A DNA stretch of 64,000 nt from Kryptolebias marmoratus (GCF_001649575.2 NC_051452.1:10522882-10586881), one strand, 5' to 3'. Shown: positions 1 to 12,699, numbered from the stretch's first letter. Made by a program: numbers and translations. The notes: generated by a model not told the origin, from the letters alone.

Positions 1-599
1 CCACCGCCTTAGAGGGCTCCACGAGCACTCCGACAAAAAAGTCACAGGCAGGATGACGCCTTACCGTACACCAACGTGTACCTCCTTATCCCTGCAATAA
101 GTACCGAAGAAACGGACTTATGGAGCAAATCAACCTGCGAAGCACGCCAGGTTGACAGCGAGAAGAACAAAGAGGCCGAACGTAGCCTCACACTTGCTAT
201 TTATAGACGCACGCCCAGGTGAGCTACGTGTCACGTGCGTGACTTTGTTTACATTAATTCTCGACCTGCGCGGAGCGCGAGGAGACATATCCACTTTGTT
301 TACTGCCACTGGCAGTCAGGAAGGAATGAAACAGAAGTGCAGTTACCCAAATGTTTGCTGCAGGAGCTCCCATCCATCCAAATGAGTGCAGCTGAGAGGC
401 CAGACTGTCAAACAGGAAGCAGAGGAATCCTTCCACATTTATAGGGAGGGACGGGGGGAGGGCAGCTCTGATTAGCATAACTGTTGTCCAATGTGTACAT
501 CTTGGAGTATGTGTTAGGCACCACAGAATTGATTTTAAAATTCTCATGTTGACTTTTAAATATCTAAATGTCCTTCTCAGCCCTGAGATTATCTGATCA

Positions 600-770
600 G
601 TTGCTTTTGGTCGTCCCAAGATTTAGACTGAAGCTCAGAGGAGGTCGAGTTTTTTTTAGTTCTGGCTCCCAAACTTTGGAACAATCTGCCATCTTATGTT
701 AGACAGGCTTCCTGTTTTTAAATCTTATATATAAACCCAGTGGTACTCACTGATTTAACCCAGTGTGAGT
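600..770 (+). repeat. Decayed LINE 3' end
   Basis: Conceptual translation with frameshifts gives the pattern seen just before the stop of many fish LINE ORF2 proteins: an Arg-Gly-rich stretch, then Ala-Pro-Lys-Leu-Trp-Asn-like residues ('lapklwnnlPSYVRQA') and a Phe-Lys-Ser-like end. No intact frame remains. Class within LINEs is uncertain. The bases before it (1-600) hold only short random ORFs and I see nothing identifiable there. Confidence 0.4.
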
Positions 771-799
771 TGTAAATTCAAAAAAAAAAGTTAAAAAAC

Positions 800-1860
800 A
801 AAAACAACTGGACTTCTATTCTGTAGCTGAAGACGTTTCGCTTCTCATCCGAGGAGCTTTCTCAATTCAGAAATAGAGAGTGTGGAGTTGAGCTTTTAAA
901 GCTGAGATGTGATGTAAGCTGGATTGCTTGCAANNNNNNNNNNNNNNNNNNNNNNNNNNNNNNNNNNNNNNNNNNNNNNNNNNNNNNNNNNNNNNNNNNN
1001 NNNNNNNNNNNNNNNNNNNNNNNNNNNNNNNNNNNNNNNNNNNNNNNNNNNNNNNNNNNNNNNNNNNNNNNNNNNNNNNNNNNNNNNNNNNNNNNNNNNN
1101 NNNNNNNNNNNNNNNNNNNNNNNNNNNNNNNNNNNNNNNNNNNNNNNNNNNNNNNNNNNNNNNNNNNNNNNNNNNNNNNNNNNNNNNNNNNNNNNNNNNN
1201 NNNNNNNNNNNNNNNNNNNNNNNNNNNNNNNNNNNNNNNNNNNNNNNNNNNNNNNNNNNNNNNNNNNNNNNNNNNNNNNNNNNNNNNNNNNNNNNNNNNN
1301 NNNNNNNNNNNNNNNNNNNNNNNNNNNNNNNNNNNNNNNNNNNNNNNNNNNNNNNNNNNNNNNNNNNNNNNNNNNNNNNNNNNNNNNNNNNNNNNNNNNN
1401 NNNNNNNNNNNNNNNNNNNNNNNNNNNNNNNNNNNNNNNNNNNNNNNNNNNNNNNNNNNNNNNNNNNNNNNNNNNNNNNNNNNNNNNNNNNNNNNNNNNN
1501 NNNNNNNNNNNNNNNNNNNNNNNNNNNNNNNNNNNNNNNNNNNNNNNNNNNNNNNNNNNNNNNNNNNNNNNNNNNNNNNNNNNNNNNNNNNNNNNNNNNN
1601 NNNNNNNNNNNNNNNNNNNNNNNNNNNNGTGTTCGGCCCGATGCTGTAGCGTTCTGATGACAGAGAGTTTGTGTTCCAGAGGGTGGTGAGAGTCAAACAG
1701 AAGGTACTGATCTGTGTGGGTTGGTTTCCTGTAGACTTCAATGTTGAGACTGTCCTCTCCTACCATGTGCACCAGACAGTCCAAGAAAGGCAGCTTGTTG
1801 TCTTCAGTGTGACCTAGACTGGGCTTTTAGGAGGCCGATCAAATGTTTCACTGACAGGTA
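800..1860 (-). mobile_element. Penelope-like retroelement fragment, interrupted by assembly gap
   Basis: On the minus strand 1629-1815 translates into a typical Penelope-like polymerase stretch: DNKLPFLDCLVHM, then EVYRKPTHTDQYLLFDSHHP and LEHKLSVIRTLQHRAE. In this family that region lies between the reverse transcriptase core and the GIY-YIG endonuclease. The run of Ns removes what follows. On the far side of the gap (about 800-933) the frame ends in a stop and is followed by sequence resembling the conserved non-coding end of such elements. Upstream of 1815 the frame is lost, so the copy is probably 5'-truncated and dead. Family assignment rests on recognition of the motif only. Confidence 0.6.
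934..1628. other. Assembly gap (695 N)
   Basis: A continuous run of N. It falls inside the Penelope-like element, so a repeat collapse during assembly is the likely cause. Frames that run through it have no meaning. Confidence 0.99.
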
Positions 1861-3975
1861 AGCTGGTTGATGTTAAAGTACCACTATCATGCAGTACTTC
1901 CTGAAATGTGTTACTTCGGAGTGTGGGAAACAGTACCCTCTGGTGGTCGCAAAAGCTTACAGCTTAAAGAAATTAGGAAGTTAAGTTTTTTTTTTTTTTA
2001 AATTAACATTATTTTGAGATTAAATTGTAAATGTCTAGATTAAGGTGTCAGTTTTATTGACAGATAAAAGTTGAAACGTTGGGGGAAAAAAAAAAACATC
2101 TTTTAAGCTGTGTTTCTCTTATTTGTTATAATTATTGTAATGTATTTTCCGGGTTTACCTACAAAATATCATGCATTATTTTAGCTGAAGCGGTCCAAGA
2201 TGCAATTTATTTACAGTGGAAGTCAGTGAGATTATTTTAATCCTTCACATTAAGAGTCTTAAACATAGACTAAGTTTTGACTTCTAAACACTCTTGTCTT
2301 GGTTGCAGCATTCATTTTACTGAAGAACAATAATATAAGCTTTTTTATAGTTTCAGATGATTTGAAGCAGTTTTTTGAGGTCAGCATGGAAGTAAACATC
2401 ACAGCAGCACACGTGGAAAAGATAATGTTGCCATTTTTTTGACAGCTGAGTCTTTCAAGACACTCTTTTTTTCAATTAAGCCCCTTTTTAAAATTTACTG
2501 TGTTTTTTTTTGTTTGGACTACACGTAGACAGCGTGTAATTAAACTCTGTTGTTCTCAGGGAAAAAAAAGGCAAAAAGAAAAGAGTAAAATAGTTTATTG
2601 TATCAGTAAAGATCAACAGAAGGCACACAGACAGTATCTGAGGGTAGAGGTTACACCAGTGTCAGTGATCTTATAGCAAAATATACCATAACAACCATCT
2701 CCTTCCTGCAGGACTCCCAGAGTTCCTCCTCCGTGGAGTGCTGATGCAACACGTTAGCAAGCAAACACAGCCTTTAGCAAAAATATATCCATATATAATT
2801 ATACATTTTTCTCTACACACTGAAGCAAACAAACTATACAAAATGCAGAAAACTAGTTCAGTACATTAAGTTGTGAGCCGTCTGGAAGAAAGTCCATGCT
2901 TCTTATTATTAGCATAAGAGTGTAAGTATTACAGAATTAAAAAAAATACTTTTATCTTAAACCGTTATACGAAAACATACAAGTCCATATAATGCCAAAA
3001 ATATCAGCTTTGAAACCAGGGAACAGGACACAAAGGACAGTTTTTAATATAGATGTTTTAAGGTTGAAATGTCTGAAAAATACACAAGTGTCCCTTTCAA
3101 GCGGTCTGAATTTAGCTAAAAAACTTACCAAAAAAAAAAAAAAAGTAAGTAAATTAGTTAAGAGCGCCATGGCTTTGAGATAGTTTTTGGTTGCAAAACA
3201 GATCCCAGAGTTTACGAATGCAACGACTACAGCGATGGCCATGCTACGAAATTACCACTATAGAGAAACGACAAGTTTGACTGTCAAAATAAAACAAAAT
3301 AAAAAAATAAAAAATAAAAAGTTGCCACAATCAGGACAAAAAAACGTATCGTGTTGAAGCTTAATGGCAGTCATATGAGAAAAAGCTGAAATTTTAAAAA
3401 GGAAAAAATGTCAGATTTAAATTTTAAATTAGTTTAGTTTTCAATCAGATCAGATTTTTATTCTGTATTATTATCACCGTTTAAACAGTTTATTGTAAAT
3501 TCACAATTCTTTGCATCATAATGGTACATCATCTGCCCTTTTTTTTATAAAAAAAATAACAACTTTAAATCTAAACTACCATTTATCTAGTGATGGATTT
3601 TCTGTAAATATTAGTTTTTCGTTCACGAATCACCAATTTTTATTTGGCAATTTCAAATTTTCTTCTATAATTTTGTCTTCATCTTTAACAAATCGCTACA
3701 AATCCTTTATTGCAAGTATTCCATTAACAATTTAGACTTTTTTTTCTTCAAAATATTTACAATCTGAATATAAACCCATGAAAACTTGTTAATTTTTAAT
3801 GAGAACAACAGTTTTGGGTGGAGAAATGTTTTTTAAGTTTAACAGTCTTCACTGATTTTCAGCCTTCTGGTTCGAGAGAAACTTTAAAAAACAACAAATC
3901 TTTTTGTGTTTACCTTAAACACTGCTCAGTAATTTTAGGTTTGGAGTTAAACCTCCCGTTGGCCGCAGCTGTGGG
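1861..3975. other. AT-rich stretch including probable etv5 3' UTR
   Basis: No coding frame with any family resemblance is visible. Directly downstream of the etv5 stop (minus strand, below 3976) the sequence is AT-rich with several AATAAA signals on the minus strand, for example 2594-2599 and 3457-3462; any could end the transcript, so the 3' UTR length is unknown. A poly-A tract lies at about 3130-3143. Confidence 0.4.
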
Positions 3976-6900
3976 TCAGTACGGGTAGCTGTCGGGGAAA
4001 GCCAGCCCCTGGACGCACTGCTCCACCCCATCCACCAGGTAGGGCCCCTCCTCCTCGTAGGCGGGCAGGGGGAAGCCGTCCTCCTCGCTGGGGGGCAGGA
4101 CGGCGTCCAGGTCCACCTTCAGGTTCGGCCTCTGGTTTTCCGGGAACGCCATGGAGAACAGCGCGTCAGGGTTGCACACAAACTTGTACACGTACCTTTC
4201 TCCGGCCACCTGCAGGACAAGAAATGGACCGGGACATTCGGGTTAATTTGGAAATCCGTTTAAACGAACTACAGCCTGTAAAATTGTAATATTAACATTA
4301 AAAATTGGGTGGGGGGCTTTAAGTGGAAAGAAAATCTAAATTCGTACGCAACAGGTTTAGGAAAAACAAACAAACAATAAGAGCCAAAAAAAAGACAGAA
4401 AACTAAAATTTGATTAACACTTCATAACTAAAACAAGCGTTTCTTGAAGGAATGCATTTTGCCAAAGTCCTGATATTACAACAGTGTGTTTTATGAGTGA
4501 CTCTCAGCTACTACCACTCCAAATCTTAGCTTGGTATCTGTAAAACTGACAGCCATTTCTGTGTTTTAAAGGTCAGCAGCTATGGCAGCCATGTTGAAAT
4601 GGGTTGATGCCAAAAGCAAAAATATCACAGAGCTTTTAGCGCTTGGACTACCAGTCAGGGATGACTCTCAGCTACTACCACTCCCAGTCTTAGCTCAACA
4701 TTACAGCCATTTTTTGCGTTCAGGTCAATTAGCTTTATGTAGAATCACTTTAAGTCAGGTTTATATGGTTCATAAGATATTTTACTGACACAAAAAGGCT
4801 AACCTTTCAACGGTGATGAGCGAGAATAATAAAAATGAAGGAAGTGAAACATGACTCGCCTTTACCTTCTGCATGATGCCCTTTTCGTAGTAGTACCGCA
4901 GCGAGCGGCTCAGCTTGTCGTAGTTCATGGCCGGACGATTTTTCTGGATGCCCCAAAGCCGAGCCACCTGACCAACAACAACGAGAATGCTTTATTCATT
5001 TCATTTCTAACATTTCAGGAGAGTTTCCTCCGAAAGTTAAATGAAAGATTAAATGGAATCCCAGCGTGCAAAGCCTCACCTCTTCGGGGTCGATGAGTTT
5101 GAACTCCATGTTGCGTCCCGTCCACACGATCAGGTGTCGGTTCGCCGGGTTGTCGAGCAGCGTCAGCAGGAACTGCCAGAGCTGCAGGGAGCCGCGGCGT
5201 TGGTACGGCAGGCCTTCCTGCTTAACTTTACCTGTTTGCGCAGCCAAACGGCTCAGTTAGCTCAACAAAACAGCAATGATGAAGTTCTTCCGTTGTTAAT
5301 GTAAGGAAAACTAGCTGCGTGAACGCTGAATTTAAAGCTATCCTTATCTTTTAGCTACTTTTAGTAGCTACCCTGTAGCTATTTATTGCTTTTAGCTACC
5401 ACTCTGGTACCTTTAGCTTCCATTCTATTTTTTTTTTTTTTGCTTTTAGCTTCTGCTCTGCTACTTTTAGCTATCCTTTAGATATCTTTATCTTTCATTT
5501 TGCTACTTTTAGTAGCTACCTTTTTGCCATTTATTGTTTTTGGCTATGATTCTGCTACTTTTAGCTTGCATTTTACTACTTTTAGCAACCGTTCTGTTAA
5601 ATTTAGATAGCATTCAATTGTTTTTTTTTGCTTTTAGCTACTGTTCTGCTATTTTTAGCTTTTAACCAACCTGTTGCTACTGTTAGCTTCTGCTCTGCTA
5701 CTTTTAGCCTGCCTTTTGCTAGTTTTAGCATGTAGCTAGCCTTTTGATATTTTTAGCTAACATTCTGCTACTTTTGGCTTTTAACTAATAATTTGTTACT
5801 TTAGGCGTTTAGCTGGCTTTTTGCTGCTTTTAGCCAGTCTTTAGCTAGTTTTAGCTTCTAGCTAGCCATTTCATACTTTCAGTTTTCAGCTATCATTCTG
5901 CTACTTTTAGCTAATCTTTTCCACTTTTAGCTTTGAGTCAGCCTTTTGCTAGTTTAAGCTTCCAGCTATCCTTTCCATGCTTTGAGCCTTTAGCTCGCAT
6001 TCAGCCCTCAGCGTTCATTCTCCAGCCTCACCTTCCATCCTCTCGGGAACAACACAGGTGTCATCGAAGTACAGGCGATGTTCTCTGTCAAACCCAAAGC
6101 CTGCAGAGAGACGTTCACAGGTTGGAGCGGGCCGAACCACAGCAGAACTTTAGCAGCAGGATGATGAAACTCACCAGCACCGTTCTTCTGAAACAAAGCC
6201 GAAGTCTTGCCAAACGATGACTGGCAGGTTTGGACCTCTGGAAAACACGAGCGAAGACATAAATCTTGTTTCCTTCCGTTTATTTCAGAAATCAAAATGA
6301 TAAATAAATGAGGGAGAAATCTCACACACCTGGTTCGAAGCTGAAGTCTCTCGGCTCCTGTTTGATTTTGACCTGGCTGAAAGTGGTCTGCGGCCGGGGC
6401 AGACCTGGACCGGGAGGCCCCGGGTCTGGGTACCGAGGGTCCACCAGCTCCTGTTTGAAACCGCGGGCGGCGAGGGGGACGAGGGGCTCCGACGGGTGGC
6501 GCTGGTACAGAGGGCGGCCGTCGCAGGTGGGGGGGTGGTACGGCGTGTTGGTGGTTTTCTCTGGAGGCAGGAAGGGCAGGCAGGGATCCGAGAGCTGCCG
6601 CTGGAACCTGGGAGGAAACAGGACCTCCTGTCAGTTTCTGTAAGGCTTAAAGCATTCATGCAATTCAAGAAATCTACATCTCATCCGACACTAACAACAT
6701 GTCACGCTCAGAGTATGTGTTCTGAATGACTCTCAGGTCCAAATTCAGCTGAGTATCTGTAAAATGGGTTTAGTTCTATCCATTTTTGTGCTGATTAGTT
6801 GTAGCAGATGTACATCCAATGACGACTGTATTCGCCCACTGCTGATGCCCAGAACCCACCTTTGCTCTGTGTTGTAAGAAGCCCCCGAGCAGCTGGTGGG

Positions 6901-9900
6901 GGCGCGAGGCAGAGCGAAGTGCTGGTTCTCCGGCGGGAGGTTGTGGCAGCGAAAGGGGCTGGAAACTGCTGCCGGGCTGGTGAGCTGAGAGGCGGGTGGC
7001 TGCAGCTGCCTCTGTAAGGGTGGAGGTCCGGCTGGGTGGATGGAGCCGCGCCTGGTTCCATGGGTGGAGGCCGGACCCGGACCTGGCTTGTTTTCACAGG
7101 CACTGAGAGGAGAACGGGACATGGTGGGGCTGTGAGCTAAAGCAGCTAAAACAGCATCAGTGTCGGCTGATATGTGGTATCTGCAGTGAAACTACTTCTG
7201 TACTTCGAGCTGTTTCAATCATTCATAAATCAAAACTTTTGGCTCAGTCAGAAATAATGAGCTGTGAATTTTAGTGCAACTTTTATACTTTTTGAATGTT
7301 TTAACTTTATTTACAAAAGAATCCCCATAGAAATACATTAGATCTCTTCAGTTACGGTACTTCAGAAACAATGTTTTCTAAAAATCTGCTCAGCTACTTG
7401 CTCTATTTCTGTCTGATTATACTCATTGTAGTTTTCAGCCACTGCTTTGCTAATGTTAGCTTTTACATACTGTGTTTTTAATTGTAGCTTTTAGCTACTG
7501 TGTTGTTAATTTTGGCTTCTAGCTACTGTGTAGATTTTTTTAGCTTTCAGCTACTCTTTTGCAAAATTAAGCTTGTAGCTACAGATTTTCCGATTTCATC
7601 TTTGCTACAGTTTTGACAATTTTAGCTTTTAGCTACTGTGTTAATTTTAGCTCTCAGCTCCAGTTTTGACAGTTATCTTTTGCTACAGTTTTGACAATTT
7701 TGGCTTTTAGCATCTGTGTTATAGTAAATTATTTCTGATTTTATCTTTGCTCCATTTACTAGTCTTAGCTACTGTGTTGTTATTTTAGCTTTTAGCTACT
7801 GTTTTGCTATTTTTAGCTTTTAGCTACATCTTTGCCAATTTCGTCTTTGCTTCAGCTTTGCCAACTTTAGCCTTTATCTACAGTTTTGCTAATTTTGGCT
7901 TCTACCTACTGTGTTATAGTAAATTATTTCTGATTTTAAGTTTGCTACATTTTGCTAGTTTTAGCTACTGTGTTGTTTTTTAGCTTTCAGCTACTCTTTT
8001 GCAAAATTAAGCTTGTAGCTACAGATTTTTTGCGATTTCGTCTTTGATAAAGTTTTGACAATTTTAGCTTTCAGGTCCAGTTTTGACAATAATTTTTTGC
8101 TAGTTTTGTTAATTTCGGCCTCTAGAATCTGTGTTATATTATTTTTGATTTTATCTTTGCTACATTTTGCTAGTCTTAGCTACTGTGTTATTTTAGCTTT
8201 CAGCTACTGTTTTGCTAATTGTAGCTTTTAGCTACATCTTTGTCGATTTTGTCTTTGCTTCAGCTTTGCCAACTTTAGCCTTTAGCTACAGTTTTGCTAA
8301 TTTTGGCTTCTAGCTACTGTGTTATAATATATTATTTCTGATTTTATCTTTGCTACATTTTGCTAGTTTTAGTCACTGTGCTGTTATTTTAGCTTTCAGC
8401 TACTGTTTTGCCAACTTAAACCTTTTAGCTTCTAGCTTTTGTTTTGCTAAGTTTCATTCTGCTCTGCTTGCTTTAACTCTAAAGCCTCAGTTTGTCGTTC
8501 AGCGCGGTCCGGAGCTCGGGTACCTGTAGCTGTAAAGGCACGAGTCAGTCTGAGGCGTTCCACAGGGGGACGAGTCTTTGGACGAGCTGGGCTCCCGCTT
8601 CACTTTGCTGACGGCTCCATGAAACATCACTGCAACACAGGAAACAAGCAAAACATCTGCTTCAACTGCAAACAGAGCACGTTACAACATTTTCCCCCCT
8701 AAAAAAGCGAACAAGTTTTAATAAAAGTTTTTTTTTTTTACAGCAGGCGATTGTGTAACTACTGCGCATTTGCCCATCTGTTAGCAAAATATCTCACGAA
8801 CCACCAGACAAATTTTAATGACAGCACATCTGCAACTGATTACCCTTTGGAGTTAACCTGATTCAAGATGGCCGCTACAGCTTAGTAAACTGTATAATTT
8901 AACAGATATGGAGCCAAGATTTGGGGTGGTATAATCCGAGCACGAACTGATAGCTTCGTTAGAAATGTTGGTAAATAAGGCAGCGGGTGACATGCATTCC
9001 TTCAGGATGAATTCAGTTATTCTTTCTTAGCTAAATTTATTCTGATCTGTGCGCCGAGGGTCCTTTAACTTTTCTACCTTTGTGTCTCTTACTTCCCGTG
9101 AATTTGTTCTAAATAAAGACTCCTATCTGATCTCTCTGTTCGTGGGAATCAACGCCTGGGTTCTGTGACGCAAACGGGCCACAAACGTTTCCATCTGTGG
9201 CACATTCGCCGTCAGCTTTACGACCCGAACCTGGAGCGGTTCTGACGAGGGAGCTGCCATTACAGAGGCAATAAACACCCCACCTCACCACCACCATGTT
9301 TGTTTAGCTGTACTTAATGTCCCTTTTTGACCCCTCGCTTATCTGTGATGGTTTCTTAATAAACGTTCAGGCACGGTCCATGAAAGTAATTTTACAACTC
9401 CTCCGTTTCCTGTCCACAAGCCTGCCTTCGTTTATCTGGCACCGGCTCCACCCGTGTGTAGGTGTCGGGATGACTGCGTCAATGAAAGTCACGTTAAACG
9501 CAAATATGTCCCAACAGTGGAGAGGAGATTTAGACAAATCAGCTAAAATTATCCCTGACCCACTCTATGTGTACCTTACAGATGTGTGACGGAATAAAGA
9601 ATTTACTTCAACGTCTCATTCAGACCATTTATGTGGGTTTTTAAAACGTTTATGGTCTTTTTTTGTTTTATTTTGTGTCCATTGATACAATGTTTTTGTT
9701 GTTTCTGTGTCTCGTTTCGTGTCCTGTTTCTGTATTTCTTGGTTTAAGTTTTATTTACGTCACACTTGAAGCATCATAAGTCAATACCGGGTGAGAGCTG
9801 ATTCAGAATGAACATTAGTGTTATCCTGTTTTTTAAAATTTTTGGAGCATGTTATTCCTTCTGCACACTTTGCCCTCTGACTTTTGGTTTTATATTTAAC

Positions 9901-12699
9901 TTTATTTCCAAAGGAAAAAATAAAAACTCTATTACAATACACTCAATCTTTTCAAACCCTTCAGAACTATTGTTCTCTTTATAATACTTCATCTAATACA
10001 ACTACTACTAATTTTCGCTCATGCTAATTTTACAACCAGTAACTTCTCTGATAATAATACTACTACTGGTCATAATAACACTGCTAATAATAATAATAAT
10101 GCTTTACTACATTTATTTAGCACATTACTACTTGTAGCTAGGATTTTTGTAGTTTTTGTTTATAGCTAGTGTTTGACTACTCTTAATTAGCATTTTCCTT
10201 AGCACTTTGAGCTAGTGTTTTGCTTCTTACAGCTAGCATTTTGATAATTTTAGCATTTGATTAGGGTTTTTCTATTTCTAACTCAGTGTTTTGATACCTT
10301 TAGCTAATTTTATTTAGCATATTGCTTTTATTTAGTGTTTTGCTACTTTTAATTCATGTTCTGCCCTTTTTTACTGATTTGCTTCTTGTAGCAAGCATTT
10401 ACTCATTTTTAGCTAGTGTTCTGTTACATTTGGTTCTCATTTTGTTATTTTAAGCTAGCATTTTGTTCCTTTTGCTAGCTTTTAGCTAGTTTTTGTTTGC
10501 TGCTTCCCCATCAGCTTTCACACTGTATTTTTTAAAGAAAATGCATTTCCCCTGGTTTGGTTCTGCTGTCCAATCGATGTGTCATTTGGCTCTTCTGTGT
10601 CACATTTCAGCTGTTTTTACATTTCTGTTGTCTACAATGTATCTCGAGTCATTTTCTAAGCAAAATAGTCCTAAAAATAGTCCTTAATTTTTTTTATTTT
10701 CACTGATACCTAAAAAGGTAACTGGGACCTCATTGGGTCCCTTTTCGTCTTGGTTTTAATCCCATTAAAGAAAAAAAAGCTCCTTCGCTGTGACTCAAAC
10801 ACCCACTCTCAGTAAATATAAATAAAACCTTCATGTTCTTCGAAGAGTTTTTTTTTTAATGCGAGTGGGCAGGGCTGTGTTTGGTCGGACTATTTTCAGC
10901 CGAGCACGACTCTCTTTGCAATTTGTAACGACGGATTGAGTCAAAATAAACAGCACCCAGTAATAACTGGACAGAATGACTCATTCCTGTGGTTTTAACA
11001 GTTTACAAACAAAAATAGAGCTTCGTCACCCAATTAAGTGTGATAAATCATGCTTGAAATTACATGAATAAAATGTTTGCAGGATAATTCGCTACTCTTT
11101 TTTTATTCTCCTGGGGTTTCAGTCAGCGATTTAAAGCAATCAGGATTCCTGAATAAAGAATGTGTGTAAAGCTGTGAAATGTCTCTGGATGAGGAGAAGC
11201 TGCTACTCACAGTTATTGGACTGGAAATCTGGGACAAACTGTTCGTCATCAGGAACCTGAGCTGTCAGACGACAGAGGACAGGATGATTAAAGACTCGCC
11301 GAGCCCAAAAATAAACTATTCAGGCGGCGCGTTTGGTTGTATTTAAAACAAATGGCGTCATTTTTATTTTACCTTCTGCGATCCAGATTTCTTGGAGCTG
11401 GCTCAGATCTTGAAAAAGCTCTGAAAGAATCACAAATTTCATCTTTTAGTTAAAAGAACAGTCCCGACTTGTTAGCCTCACTTCTTTTAGCTCATAGAAT
11501 AAAAGAAAACAAGCTTTTGAACTCTCAGATCTCATTCTTTATAATTTAAATGCTGATTCTGAATCCACACCATTGACAAAACATTCATATCACTCAGGAG
11601 GTGGCTGTTGTGCCTTTTTGTTTTTGTAACTTTTCAAAATATTTAACTACTTCAAATATTTTCCCTATAGAAAAACATTCAGACCTCTCGTTTCTTTAAC
11701 AACATTGTTCTATTTTCAAATGTGCTTCAGCTACTGGCTTAATTTATGCTACTTTTAGCCTTCAGTTAGCATTTTAGGCTTTTAACTACTGTTTTGTTTT
11801 TTTCAGCAAGCTTTTTTTCTACTTTTAGCTCATGTTTTGCTACTTTTAGGTATTCTTTTGTTACTTTAAGCTAGCTTTTTTTCTTCCTCGTTTAGCTAGC
11901 CGTTAGCCGTTTTTAGCTTTCATCTAGAGCTTTGCTTCTTTATGCTAGCATTGTGCTACTTTAGCTAGCATTTTGCTCCATTTTACTTTTATCTAGCTTT
12001 TTGTTCTTATCTAACCTTTTGCTATTTTTAGTTTTGGATCATCTTGTGTTCTGTATTTAGCTTTTACCCTTTTGCTGATTTTGGCTTTCATCTAGCGTTT
12101 TGCTTCTTTTAGCTTTCAGCTAGAATTGTGCTACTTTAGTTAACATTTTGCTACTTTTAGCTATATGCTAGTCTTTTGCCACTTTTAGCTGCTACATTTG
12201 GCTTTAATTGATCCTTTTGCTACTCTTAGCTGTAAGCTAGTCTTGTGTTCTGTGTTTTGCTTTTAGCATTTTGCTTCTTTTAGCTTTCAGCTACAATTGT
12301 GCTACTTTAGTTAGCATTTTGCTTCATTTCCTTTTTTATCTAGCCTTTTAGTGTTTTTAGTTAGCTTTGTCGCTGCTTTTAGCTGGTCTAGTGTTCTTCA
12401 AGCTGCTGTTCGGCTGCGTTTTGACAGCCGTCTCTGTGTATTTCGTACCTTCTGTGTCCTGAGCCAGCTCGGTGTCAAAGAACTTCCTCCGCCTGTCGCT
12501 GAGGCACTTCTCCTCCTCCGGGTGACAGTTCTACAGCAGCAGATACAACAAAACAACTCAGACCTCTTCCCCCCTTTTTTCCCCTCTGCGAGCACAGAAA
12601 CCAATAAATGTATGGAAATAAATTGTCAAATTAAAAAAATAAAAAACTCACACTCTCAGGCACCACAAAGGGGACCTGCTGGTCATAAAAGCCGTCCAT
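3976..12699 (-). CDS. etv5: PEA3-subfamily ETS transcription factor, ETV5-like
   Basis: Sequence-specific nuclear activator that binds GGAA sites; the family acts downstream of FGF/MAPK signalling. Twelve coding exons with clean GT-AG sites: 12652-12699, 12449-12530, 11373-11420, 11211-11261, 8524-8629, 6860-7102, 6330-6607, 6175-6237, 6032-6100, 5080-5231, 4866-4967, 3976-4209. All phases join and total 1476 nt (491 aa; human ETV5 is about 510). It starts [15 protein letters not shown], the family N-terminus. The acidic activation module [11 protein letters not shown] follows at residues about 44-75, then IKQEPRDF before a [10 protein letters not shown] segment, and the ETS domain at about 344-430. 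DNA-contacting arginines in [13 protein letters not shown] are R401 and R404. PERMEGKVKQE fits ETV4/ETV5 better than ETV1. The ETS first half is unusually divergent ([15 protein letters not shown]). The gamma-S neighbours support etv5; an etv4 identity is less likely. Confidence 0.88.
4497..4780 (-). repeat. 306-bp family repeat, etv5 last intron
   Basis: A degenerate copy of the dispersed 306-bp family in reverse orientation, with the segment gactctcagctactaccac present twice about 170 bp apart. It sits in the intron between the last two etv5 exons. Confidence 0.7.
5330..5990 (+). repeat. TTTTAGCTA-type degenerate tandem repeat in etv5 intron
   Basis: The whole intron between exons 5080-5231 and 6032-6100 consists of loosely repeated words such as ctacttttagct, ttctgctac and tagctagc at intervals of about 20-35 bp. 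No single period holds throughout. Related tracts occur at 7430-8460, 10115-10500, 11740-12390 and 39730-40130, and reverse-complemented at 35280-35470. Confidence 0.8.
6705..6825 (-). repeat. 306-bp family repeat fragment in etv5 intron
   Basis: Carries the family words agagtatgtg, gactctcag, gtatctgtaaaa and agatgtacatcca in reverse orientation; only about 120 bp remain. Confidence 0.6.
7430..8460 (+). repeat. TTTTAGCTA-type degenerate tandem repeat, long tract
   Basis: About 1 kb of the intron between etv5 exons 6860-7102 and 8524-8629. It has a visible higher-order repeat: the block running from ttctagctactgtgttat through tttctgattttatctttgctacatttt recurs at about 7710, 7910, 8120 and 8310, a spacing near 200 bp. 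Confidence 0.8.
8770..8985 (+). repeat. 306-bp family repeat, single copy
   Basis: Shows the family landmarks in order: ctgttagcaaaatatctcac, gaaccaccagac, ttcaagatggccgctacagc, agatttggggtggta. It lies in etv5 intron sequence. Confidence 0.75.
8990..10110. other. etv5 intron sequence without recognised features
   Basis: No exon-like frame is present. The piece 9060-9290 contains an AATAAA and a GC-richer stretch (gaatcaacgcctgggttctg) that faintly resembles the end of an LTR, but no boundaries or duplications could be found. Confidence 0.3.
10115..10500 (+). repeat. TTTTAGCTA-type degenerate tandem repeat
   Basis: Same word set as at 5330-5990, preceded by a short taataataataat run near 10086-10101. 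It is intronic in etv5. Confidence 0.7.
11740..12390 (+). repeat. TTTTAGCTA-type degenerate tandem repeat next to etv5 exon 2
   Basis: Fills most of the intron between exons 11373-11420 and 12449-12530. The piece gctttcagctagaattgtgc recurs with small changes at about 12112 and 12280. Confidence 0.75.

Noticed and set aside
867..1784. Long frames of 240-305 codons across the gap
   Set aside because: Almost all residues are X from Ns; only the flanks carry information and these belong to the Penelope-like element.
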